Positions 1 to 11,200 of a DNA stretch of 64,000 nucleotides are shown here, in pieces (the first letter of the stretch is position 1; each line of letters starts with the position of its first letter). The notes under the pieces were generated by a model. The model did no database searches. It saw only the letters and a program-made list of their open reading frames with translations, and had not been told where the DNA came from. The DNA is from Leptasterias polaris (Eukaryota; Echinodermata; Asteroidea; Forcipulatida; Asteriidae). The stretch spans positions 2,020,001-2,084,000 of the forward strand of contig JAZGTN010000058.1 of the NCBI GenBank assembly GCA_037783415.1. Reading direction: 5' to 3'. Both the position numbers and the translations under genes were made by a program.

Positions 1-1190
1 GGGGGGACGGACACAGTACACACACACACGCACGCTACACACGCACGTGGTGAGGAAGGGAGGCAGGGAACAACTCTGTCGCCGTAAGTGCACACATTTC
101 ACGTAAGTTAACCGAATAAAAACACTTTCAAACTATTTAATTTGACTATTTTAACTTAAGGTGTTTGTCTCTGTAGGCCTACTGTAGTTTCCTCTTAAAA
201 AAACAAATTACTGTTTAAGAACAAAGCATCTAACTATGATCTACGACGAAGACCTTTTTTACTTAGTAATTATTTTAGCTTTCCGAATATTATTATTAGT
301 ATAGTAACATAACACGCGGTCAACGGTACAGTGTGGGCCTAGTTAGTAGTTGATTTGTCTTGTTCCTGCCTCAACTCTTCCAACATTGAACATGGCAGGT
401 CCTGCTTATTCTGTAAATAGCGTGAGAATCACGGTTCTCCAGATTTATGTCAAAAGGTTGATACTTGCCCTCGTTTTCCTGTATGTTTTGGTTATTTTTC
501 TGACATTGAGCATTATTTTTGAGACATTATTTAAAACTCCTTACACTGTTGTACTTGGGACAGATCTGCTCAACCATTCTAACGTTAACATCTTCAACTA
601 CTCGCGATTTAATTAAAGCCAAGGTGAGTTATTATTTAAGCATTAACCAATGATTAAGAAAGCATAACATTGAGTCTTGAGTAAAAGACTAAAGTAATCC
701 CTGTACTGTAGGCAGTAGCAGTTCTCGCTGGAAACTAAACTAAACTAAACAAGACAAGGTCATTCATTGCCATTGCCTCGCAGGCATGAGAATATTCCTG
801 TTTAAACAGGAATCCCCATGTATGTTTTCACTTTCAAATTTGTGGTCTTCGAGTTCAGTTGTCTGTAATACTAGAGGGGGTATTCCGGACATTGCCCAAA
901 ATCCGGACAGGAATAGTAGTATATCAAGGCCAGGCATGAGAATGGGCAATGATAAAAAAACCAGGAAATTCATTTCGAACGAAAAAAAATCAGAAAAATC
1001 AAACACTAAAAATTCCTGTCTGGATTTTGGTCAATGTCCGGAATACCCCTACATACATACAATTCAAAATACAACAATTCAAAATACAGGAGAAGTAACA
1101 AAACAAAACAGCAAGGACAATAAGCCAATGGCACATGCCTGGAATTTAAAAAGTTAACTCAATAACTATGGCCCAGGTAGTAGTTAATAA
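1..1190. other. Upstream region, possible 5' UTR exon donors
   Basis: There is a (CA)n-type start at 17-50. GT donors with good context occur after about position 73 (CGCC|GTAAGT) and after 623 (AAG|GTGAGT). Either could end a non-coding first exon joining gene 1 at 2571. No protein here is convincing; the 88-codon ORF at 350-616 has no recognisable domain. Confidence 0.3.
876..1049. repeat. Foldback (MITE-like) repeat
   Basis: About 40 bases at 876-918 (GGGGGTATTCCGGACATTG and onward) recur inverted at 1010-1049 with a few mismatches, around a loop of about 90 bp. A perfect 20-bp palindrome, ATTCCTGTTTAAACAGGAAT, lies just upstream at 796-815. Confidence 0.6.
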
Positions 1191-2181
1191 TGCACCTATC
1201 AATTGTAAGACGGACCTTCGGACCCCCGGGGATAGTGCGTCATGGCTTGCAAATGGTCAGACACAATCTGACACAGGGGGTGCGTCACATCCAACTTTGG
1301 TGGGTCACAACATCGCTCTTGGGTGCGTCATTGTACACAATGACTACGAGTATGTATTCGCCGATCGCGATGGCGTAGCCGGAGGGCCTACCACGGCTTC
1401 CTTAACAATACTGGCATTTTGCTTGAAATGAAACCTTCTGCAGATCGCTTGTGATTTCATAATTAAAAATGATCATTAATATTAATGAGATATAATTTTG
1501 AAAAAAAGCAAAACGCAATGTAACTTACGTCGACACCATGCTGATTGTGGTTCCGTTCATGATCTTTCCTCCATGATCACACACTCGCCCCATCGTTCAG
1601 CACATAGCGCCCGGCCAGCAGCTTGCTGCTGAAAGGTGGACAAATCGCGCATTGCAGCGCGGCCACATGTAAAATAGACTTGAATTAGGTCGTTAATTGG
1701 CCGGGTTTAGTTCGCCTCCCCCCCGCGCGCAGGACTACTTCAAACCCAAACACTTCACGCAATGCCTCTGATTACGCCAACGCCGTGTTTTATGGCACAG
1801 CCAAACTAGCGACTTATTCAAGTCTATTCAAACCTGCCCCGCCGCTGCATGATGCATGCTCAGCGCGTGGTTTTCGCTGATTTCATGCCCAACCATATCG
1901 CACAAAGCCAGCGCCAGCACCAATCATGCGAGCGGGATGTACGTGCGCGCGGGCTCGATTTGTTTGTCGCAATTTATGTCCGTCATGTGTGCGTCCGTGG
2001 TGAGTCGTTTCCCTCAAATGGTGCGTCAACAAATCACCATTTACAGCGTCAAAATACGTGGATGGTTCGTCATGAAAAGGACGCAGGTGTGCGTCCGTGG
2101 ACCCCGAAATCTGGCCTCACTATTGCAAGTGACGCACTATCCCCGGGGGTCCGAAGGTCCGTCTTACAATTGATAGGTGCA
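1191..2181. mobile_element. DNA transposon with perfect 52-bp terminal inverted repeats (991 bp)
   Basis: The ends 1191-1242 and 2130-2181 are exact reverse complements over 52 bases (starting TGCACCTATCAATTG). The flanks on both sides read TAA, suggesting a 3-bp target duplication of the PIF/Harbinger or a similar type. The interior is GC-richer than its surroundings and has the word GTGCGTC several times in both halves. No transposase ORF is visible, so it is non-autonomous. Perfect ends suggest a recent insertion, about 400 bp upstream of gene 1 exon 1. Confidence 0.8.
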
Positions 2182-2310
2182 TAAAGCAGGACAGTTCTTT
2201 TCAGAACTTGGTAGTCTCCCGAATTTCGAATTCTACTCCGCGGCAGTAGTATTACTAATAGTTACATAGCAAGACAAGTTCTCTAAGAACAAACTACACA
2301 GCAAGGTAGA

Positions 2311-2960
2311 TAATATACATGGTGTTACCGCAAGCCAAGCACATAAATAATAATAATGTCTTTGTTACTTCTTAGCAAAGTGCAGCCCGCTTGTAAGTTG
2401 TGTGATGGGGCTGAGCTGGAAAGAATTTGAAACATGTGTTGTATTTATCTGGTGATATCATGCATGACATGTATGATAATGTACTATGTACATCATTCGT
2501 AAAAAATCTGATGTTCATAATCCCTAATAAACAAAATGCACAAATCATGTTCTCTTTTTACAATAAACAGTGTTATCATGGCTTACTTGAACTTAAGAAG
2601 GCGTGTGAAAGCACAGCCTTTAGCTGATGCGGAACACTATTATGAAATTTCAACAGACAGAGATGGACTGCAATGCAGATATGTGAATGAAACCATTGGT
2701 AAGTACACCCTGTACGACCTTATGCATGATTTTCGCCTAATGTACTTGTGTTTGTCATTTGCATGTAAAAATATAAAAACACAAGTCTGGACATACAGAC
2801 TGATGACGTCATAGCCCCATAAATAGGGCCAATCCACTTCGTATCCTTGGCCCCCAATAATATACATGGTGTTACCACAAGCCAAGCACATAAATAATGT
2901 CTTTGTTACTTCTTAGCAAAGTGCAGCCCGCTTGTAAGTTGTGTGATGGGGCTGAGCTGG
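2311..2960. repeat. Direct repeat of about 105 bp flanking gene 1 exon 1
   Basis: The block 2311-2421 (from ATATACATGGTGTTACCGCA to GGGGCTGAGCTGG) recurs with little change at 2857-2960. The second copy interrupts the left arm of the foldback element described next. Exon 1 of gene 1 lies between the two copies. Confidence 0.75.
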
Positions 2961-5900
2961 ACCAACGCAATCCAATTTTTGCCCACTGAAGTTTTCTATC
3001 CGCCCCGTTCTCAATCATGAAACTTACCGATCTAATGCTACTGTACTTGGTAGATAGCCCAACTGCTGGAAATTTTTGAAAAACCACCACACGTTTTTGG
3101 GGAAAAAATAAAGATTTTTGAGTCTCATGTAATGTATGCATTTTTATCACAATAATGATATGATCAGCTGCTACGATCTAATGGGGACCAGACTGATTCA
3201 CTCAGCGCGCTCATTACATTTCTTTGCGCAGACGGGCGTGAGATAAGCACCGCATTATATGTAAATTGTTTCATAAAACCTTCATTGCGCTCTGAGCAAA
3301 TCTGTAGCTACTAGGCCTGGGCGACTAGTGTGACTAGTGTCGAAGTCGGGACTATTGATTGCTATGTTGAGCCGCGATAACTGTTTTTCAACTACCCGTT
3401 TAACCGCGCCGCCACAACTACTGAACAAACAATCGCGATTATTTGCTGCGTGACCTAAATATGTCACTCACGACTATTCACGCCAACATAAAGTACTTAC
3501 GAAACAAATACCGCGAACCAACACAATTGTTCAAGACTCAACACAACAAACACAATACAGCACATTTCTTCAAGACGACATGGTTGAATGAGAATGCACA
3601 GTGAATGGATCAGTGGACACACGGAGATGATAGCAGCGAAATCACACACGTTTTCGTGCTTAAATTTTAGGTACCAATCCCGATCCCAAACTACATGTAT
3701 CGCACTCGGGATTTGCCTCTACCTGACACGCGTAGAGCATGCAGAGGCCAAGGCTCCTTGTAGAGATAATATAGATTATAAGATTATCTCCTTGTAGAGA
3801 TAAGGCCAAGGCTCCTTGTACATGTAGGCTTTTGTAGAGATTGGTTCCGCATTTTTTTAACGCTTCACGTGTGTGGGATGCGGCGGCAAACAGACACTGG
3901 GATAACAAGCGCACGCCGTTGGATCGCGATAGCTGTATCGATCAACTAATACAAAACCGCGAACCAACACAATCGTTCAAGACTCAACACAACGAACACA
4001 AAACCGCGAATCAACGCAATCGTTCAAGACTCAAGGCCTACTTAGTAGCTACCTCCACTGATCTCTACGATCAGTGGCTACCTCCCATACATTGATCTCT
4101 ATATTATAGAGATCAATGTTCCCATCTTCCATGGTTTTACTCAGCGTGCTGGCTGAGCGCAATCAAGGTTTTGTCAAGTAATTTACATATAATGCGGTGT
4201 GCATCTCATGCCCGTCTGCGCAAAGAGATCTAATCAATGAGCGAGCTGAGCAAATCAGTCTGGTCCCCGTTAGATCGTAGCAGTTATCATTATTGTTAAG
4301 TTGTTGAGGAAACCTGACAAAGTATGGTTTTCGAGCAATGTGAACAAAAATGCATACTTGGGACTCAGAAATCATTTGATTTTCCATCAAAACATGTGAT
4401 ATTTTTCAACTAATTCCAGCAGTAGGGCTGTACAGTAGCATTCGATTGGTAAGTTTCATGATCGAGAACGAGGTGGTTAGAAAACTTCAGCGGGCGCAAA
4501 AATAAGATTGTGTTGGTGCTAGGGCCAACGATACAAAGTGGAATGGCCCTATTTATGGGGCTAATGACATAAATTGTTGATAAATTGTTTATTTTTCCAT
4601 GTTTCCATACCCAAACAAGTGTGTAAAGAAACATTTCATGAATGTTTTCATTTCTGACAGATAAACCTACAAATGTAGGCCTACATGTATTCTTGTCTTT
4701 AATGTAAAGAAGCACAAATCACAGAAAGGTAGTACATGTATGTACAAGTTGTAATAAATTCCCTATAATTTCAACAAAATCTAGTGCTTTCATGTACATA
4801 GAACATTATACAGTAAATATTCTATCATCAACCACATTATACTCCATTATTTGGAATTTATAGGCCATTATTTTTTTAATTACTTGGATTACGGGTTTCT
4901 CAGCTGCAAAATAATGAGCAGGGAGCAAGGGGAAAAAACCTTTGCCGGGTTACATAATTTCCAGCTCACAAAATTGGCACAGAAGGCACGCGGACCAGTG
5001 ATGATGATGATTGTAATTATGTCAAGGAAAAAACCCTTTTCCCGAGCATGTCAGACACGCTAAATCTTCTGTCAAGCAGTCGATATTGAGTTTTGGTTGT
5101 GAGTGCACGTAGATATTAGTGTTACTAATGGGCCATGTATGATTTTTGTCAAGTAGTAGGGTCTGTAAACGGACTCACAATTATGTCTGTGAATGCATAG
5201 AGTCGGTCTGGTTTCATCGCACATCGATTGCCAGCACAGCACTAGCTAGCACAACACGTTAGCGTCCATATCGTATGGTATAGTCTGTACGTTCGAAAGT
5301 ATTTTATTTGTACATGATCGGTGGCACTGGCATGACTGGGAAGTGTTGCGGTTCGCCTTTTTTATTTTTTTATTATTTTTTATACACAAAATTGATGTAA
5401 AGAAAATGTTTCTAACAAAACCTGATTTTTGGGGGGCGGCAATTCCGTAATCCAAGAAAAAAAAAATTGAATTACTCTCACCTTGCAATAAGATGCTCTC
5501 TACATGTCATCACTAATTGGTTTGAAAGCTGTGACCTTTATACCACAACCAACCACAATTATGGTGATAGTTTGACACTTGACAGGACATGGTCATGGTC
5601 AAAAACAACAGGGTACATGTGTCAAGTGCATGTTAAAATGCCTTTAGGTACCACATCTTACTACAGAGCAGACCACAGGTCATGAGATAAAGGGCTAAAT
5701 GTAATTGAAAGTATTAATTCATGTACCACATGGGACATAAGAAGTGTTCACATTATTATTATTACATGGATTGTATACTTGAACAATGGAATAATTTCCC
5801 TTAGTGCAATTTTACCTTTATATTTTGTCAAATTAATCAGCATTAAACCTGACATGATAATGCTTGAGTGTACATATGCAAGAGCCTCACTTAATCTATT

Positions 5901-8203
5901 TTCTTTTTAAGGCCGGGGTGTTTTCACAACGAGAACCTTCTCCAAAGGAGATTTTCTCCTAGAGTATCGTGGCGAAGAGCTCTCCTTGAAGGAGGCACTG
6001 GAAAGAGAGGCCACATACACATCTGAAGATGGTAGCTTTATGTTTTTTTATAAAGACCAAGGAAAGGTCAAGTGGTAAGTTAAAGTAGGAATGGAAGATG
6101 TCTCCAGTCTATTCATTCTTAAATATGTGTCCATTGTAATGGAACTTTGGTTGTAAATTGGAGTGATGTACAATGTACATTTACTTTTCAGTACCATATT
6201 TACTATGACTTGGTTGTCTGCTGGACATGTGTTTCTTAGTTGTCAGTGATCATTGAGCCTGTGTTAATGAAGGCCAGTATGCAAGCAATTTCAGGAAATA
6301 TTTACATTGTATAATTACTGTACAGTGTATGTCAATTTACACCAAGATAGAACTGTTTGTTTTAATTTTATTGACATTGACATCTCAGAAATCTGCTTAC
6401 TCATGGACATATTTATTACCGAGTAGTAAATTTCACTAGTCGCCCAGGCCTAATATTTATAAGCCTTCCCCACCAGATTTAATGTTATGCCTTTTGGGGA
6501 AAGTCTATAATCTGACTTTAAAAAGACCAATGGGAACATAACAGTGAGTTTTTTTCAACTACCTAGAAAGTAATTAAGAGCTTGGGAAGTGGGTAAACTT
6601 GAAATTTGCACATTAATTAATCTAACAAATTGTGAGGGAAGTCACCTAATAAGTCGGGAAATCCTCCTTAAAAAGATGCTGATTGCGGAGAGAAATCTGC
6701 ATCATTTTGTAAATGAAAATAAAACAAGAAACTTTTTCTGCAATAACATTTAAAAAAAAAATCTGCTGAAAGATGCTTTTACCAAGTTCTGTTTAAACAA
6801 TTACAAACTCAAAGGTGCACTTAAACATTAGTGCTTGACATTAATGTAAGGTCGGTTTAAGCCCCTTTCAATGGGCTCATATAAGATTGTATTTAAAGTA
6901 GCCTGTTTTTGCTTATTTTGTCATTTCTTTTTCATTTAATATGTTCAGTGTGGATGCAACAAAATCAAACTGTCTCGGCAGGATGGTTAACGATGGTGTT
7001 GGCATCGAAGTAAACTGCAAGATGCAGTTAGTTTGCAGCCACCTTTGCTTATTCGCAATAATCGACCTTAAATGTGATACAGAGCTTCGATACGACTACG
7101 GAGAGCCAAATCTCCCATGGAGAAAGGTTTGACATATTTTTTATTAAAAAAAAAAATACGTTTGCCAGATGGCTGTTTGCAAGTCGGTTCACACGAGCCT
7201 CTGATAAGAGAATTGTGAGCATTATCATTTCATGAAAGCTGTAATCTGAATTGCCCTGGTTTCAGGCTTTCCATCATATCATCTCTGTGGGCAAAACTCT
7301 TTTCTATATTTAAATAAAAATAGTAAGCAGACTCCAAAACACCAGTTTGAAAGATAGTGCAACTTCAATCGTGATTTCCTCTAAACACTCTTTTTTGTGC
7401 TGTGGACAAGATAGGTCACTTCGTGGTACAAGTGACAATATTACTAATGCTGTTTTGTTACCATTTCACAAGTCTTGATGGCACAAAGTAGACAGCACAG
7501 AGAAGGCTTAGGTGTGTGTGACATTCAGTTTTCTAGAATGACCTTTATAAAGGTGCATCTGTCACTACAATTTTCTTGGGCCAATTTCATAGGCCTGCCT
7601 GAGAACAAACATTCCCTTAAAGCACAAAACAAGGTTACTAGACTCAACTGTATATTGTGGCTGACAATCAGCAATTGTTTGCTTAGGATGACAATAACAT
7701 GTTTTTTTGTCAGTAACAATCTTTGTTCTTACAAAATGTTTCTTCTGCGGAAACAGCTCTTTGAAATTGGCCTCTGGTGATTTTTTTCAAAAATGTGTGT
7801 GGTTTCATTTGTAGAGTCAAATAGTCAGATCAACTATTCATTCACAGTTCAAATAAAAAACAAAGCATATATTTTATGACTACTTTTTTTAAATGATGTC
7901 ATTATTTGATCGGATATCATTTACGAATGCATCAGTATTCAGAGTTAAATTCAATTGGAGTCAATTTGGCCATAATTTAAAATTATAGGTAAATTATTCT
8001 TTAAAATACTGCGAATAAGATGATGCACGCTTAAAAGCATTGTTTCGTCAGTAATTTGTGCAGAGCACCTCACAGCTAAATGAGTATTGTTACACTTATA
8101 TGTGTAATTTTATCTGCAGAAAACTTCACACACAAGGTCCAACATGTCCAAAGAAATGTCAGAGGACCCATTTCCTCAACTCACATTTTGTGGGTTGAAA
8201 AAG
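2571..8203 (+). CDS. Gene 1 exons 1-4: KMT5A-like SET domain module
   Basis: Exon 1 (from 2571) begins a few bases before ATG 2578 and ends in a strong GTAAGT donor. Joined to 5912-6074 and 6949-7126 it encodes a compact SET domain of about 135 residues. Visible motifs are GRGVF at the start of the fold, EYRGE, the pseudoknot strand LGRMVND (residues 104-110, in place of the usual RxxNHS) and ELRYDYGEP (140-148), which is close to the ELxYDYG of KMT5A/PR-Set7 lysine methyltransferases, followed by PWRK. There is no pre-SET cysteine cluster. Asp replaces the usual His of the NHS motif, so activity is not assured. Exon 8120-8203 adds 28 polar residues. The expected reaction by family is S-adenosylmethionine-dependent lysine methylation in chromatin. 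The substrate cannot be told from sequence. Confidence 0.85.
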
Positions 8204-11200
8204 GTAAGTCTTAATAGTTCATAAATCATATTTAAATCCTTTGAGCTTCTGAACTGCTCGTGCCTGTAGGCAGGAGGACGAGTACTTTAACCATGTGTGC
8301 AAGTAAACACATTTTTGCAATGATTATATAAGTTTATTTCCACACATACAAATTCAATTATGAATATTTTTGTTTGAAATAATGAATAACATAGATTTTT
8401 TGCTGTTGACCCCTCCCCCTCCTTTTCTGAAAAAAGGGAAGTTGCACAATTTTGGAAAATGTGTCCTTCAGAAGTCTATCTAGTAGCAGAAAATGGGCAT
8501 AGTTTATTCGCCTGTACTGATTTTATACCATTATTCTAGATATCAATTTTTCCCATGGACGCTAGAACAGGTACCTTTCCATGGGAATGGTTGAGGGTTT
8601 TATTTTTGTTCATGTAATTACAAACGTGAGAAAAAGTTGTGCATGTGCAAAATGCACTTCAATATGGTTACAAGTGTAAACCCTGACTGCAATAAAATGC
8701 TTGAGTGTCCTTCTTCTACCTTTTTCATTCCAGAATCCGATGTTAGTCAGAACCACAGAAACAGGTAACTGTTTGCTTATTTTTCTTTTTTTTTTTGCCT
8801 GTAACACATCGTTTACCAGAACAAAACAAACATTCTCAAAAAGTTGGGGGTTTTTGTTGGGGGGAAAAAACAAATCTTATTAAATATTTTAATGTTCTAT
8901 TATGAAAATTATTTTCAAAATGTTTAGGCAACAAAAATGGCCAAATTAGTAGATCTGTGCTTAAAGTCAATCCTGTAAGAAATTTCAGACATTAGTTTCC
9001 TTTTTCAAACCAGCCCTCTAGGAGCTGTGTATATTAGAAAGAGTGTTTGATTGATTGCGTTGCAATTGAACAAGGACTGTGAGATGATTTGGAAAGGTTT
9101 GCGGTGACAACCATGTAATAACTGTCTCTTATTGAGTTGGGGTGGTTCTGAAAAGAACCGTTGGTTACAACTCGACGTTTCGATCAATATGCTCTGATCG
9201 TCTTCTGGAGAAAGCTTGACTCTGATGCTGGATGCTGCTTAAGTACTGTGGAAGTGGATTAGCTTGGTGATGCACGAAGGCGGGAAGTAGAAGTGGGAAA
9301 TGGAGCTCGGTGATGCATGGTAGAACTGGATCCTGCTCTGGAGCCTTGGACTAGTCCGTGGGGAGTGTGTGCTCACTGAACTGTGTCAGTAGGAACAAGC
9401 ACAGGGGAGAATGAGGGTGTGGGCCTAGGGACTGAGGGTATAGAAGACCCAAAGCAGTCTAAATAACTAAATAAGGTATAGAGGACTGAGGGTATAGAAG
9501 ACCCAAAGCAGTCTAAATAATGGTGTGGGGACTGAGGGTATAGAAGACCAAAAGCAGTCTAAGTAGTGGGGGAACTAGGGGGGGGAAGACTAAGTGGTAA
9601 CTAGGGGAGTGACCGTGGATATAGAAGATCCATTGGTCGGGAGGACGGGAAGCCAGATGTCACTAATGTGGAAGCCGATGTCTTGGGGTACGGTGTCATG
9701 TTTGTGGATCTCGATGGCCTCTCTGATTCGTCTTGGGTGCCATGCCTGGATCGGAGCGATGATTTCTGCTGCATCCCAGTCAACTTGGTGGTCTGTGATG
9801 TGGGAATGTTTGGTGATGGCTGATTTCTCGAAGTATCCCCTCCTTCCGTGTGCTCGGTGTTCTTTAAGTCTAGTGGGAAGGTTACGCCCGGTTTCCCCGA
9901 CGTAAACCTTACCGCATTCACATTGAATGCGGTCGACTCCTGCACGGATGGAGGGATCCTTCTTGTCCTTGTGTGATTGGAGAGAGCGATGGAGTTTCTT
10001 AGGAGCGGAGTGATACACCTTGATTCCTGCTTGTTTGAAGATGCGTTGGAGGCGATGAGAGGGGGGACCCTTTGGTCTGGAGAAGCAAGCCCGTCCCTCC
10101 CCACCAAAGGGTCTCCTATACCCAAGGTCAAACACACACACACTCAGTTAGTTTACCATACCTAGGTCCCCTCTCTCATCGCCTCCAACGCATCTTCAAA
10201 CAAGCAGGAATCAAGGTGTATCACTCCGCTCCTAAGAAACTCCATCGCGCTCTCCATTCACACAAGGACAAGAAGGATCCCTCCATCCGTGCAGGAGTCG
10301 ACCGCATTCAATGTGAATGCGGTAAGGTTTACGTCGGGGAAACCGGGCGTAACCTTCCCACTAGACTTAAAGAACACCGAGCACACGGAAGGAGGGGATA
10401 CTTCGAGAAATCAGCCATCACCAAACATTCCCACATCACAGACCACCAAGTTGACTGGGATGCAGCAGAAATCATCGCTCCGATCCAGGCATGGCACCCA
10501 AGACGAATCAGAGAGGCCATCGAGATCCACAAACATGACACCGTACCCCAAGACATCGGCTTCCACATTAGTGACATCTGGCTTCCCGTCCTCCCGACCA
10601 ATGGATCTTCTATATCCACGGTCACTCCCCTAGTTACCACTTAGTCTTCCCCCCCCTAGTTCCCCCACTACTTAGACTGCTTTTGGTCTTCTATACCCTC
10701 AGTCCCCACACCATTATTTAGACTGCTTTGGGTCTTCTATACCCTCAGTCCTCTATACCTTATTTAGTTATTTAGACTGCTTTGGGTCTTCTATACCCTC
10801 AGTCCCTAGGCCCACACCCTCACTCTCCCCTGTGCTTGTTCCTACTGACACAGTTCAGTGAGCACACACTCCCCACGGACTAGTCAGGAGCAGGATCCAG
10901 AGCAGGATCCAGTTCTACCATGCATCACCGAGCTCCATTTCCCACTTCTACTTCCCGCCTTCGTGCATCACCAAGCTAATCCACTTCCACAGTACTTAAG
11001 CAGCATCCAGCATCAGAGTCGAGCTTTCTCCAGAAGACGATCAGAGCATACTGATCGAAACGTCGAGTTGTAACCAACGGTTCTTTTCAGAACCACCCCA
11101 ACTCAATAAGAGACAGTTATTACATGGTTGTCACCGCAAACCTTTCCAAATCGTATTTCCACCATGCAAAGTTTCAAATCCTACTTACTGACTGTGAGAT

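Larger units (their letters stand above)
9086..11152. mobile_element. Head-to-head inverted pair of Penelope-like 3' ends
   Basis: Two arms of about 985 bp (9086-10070 and 10165-11152) are inverted copies with very few differences, separated by 94 bp. Each carries the C-terminal GIY-YIG endonuclease ORF of a Penelope-like element, then a 3' part with three or four tandem copies of a GGGTATAGAAGACCCAAAGC unit, then a hairpin GGTTCTTTTCAGAACC, and an outer end with ACATGGTTGTCACCGCAAAC. The reverse-transcriptase part is absent from both copies. The pair lies in the gene 1 intron between 8765 and 12613. Confidence 0.75.

Noticed and set aside
350..616. 88-codon ORF with a hydrophobic stretch
   Set aside because: It has a Val/Leu/Ile-rich segment but no support from splicing into gene 1 in frame. 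It may only be part of a 5' UTR exon ending at 623.
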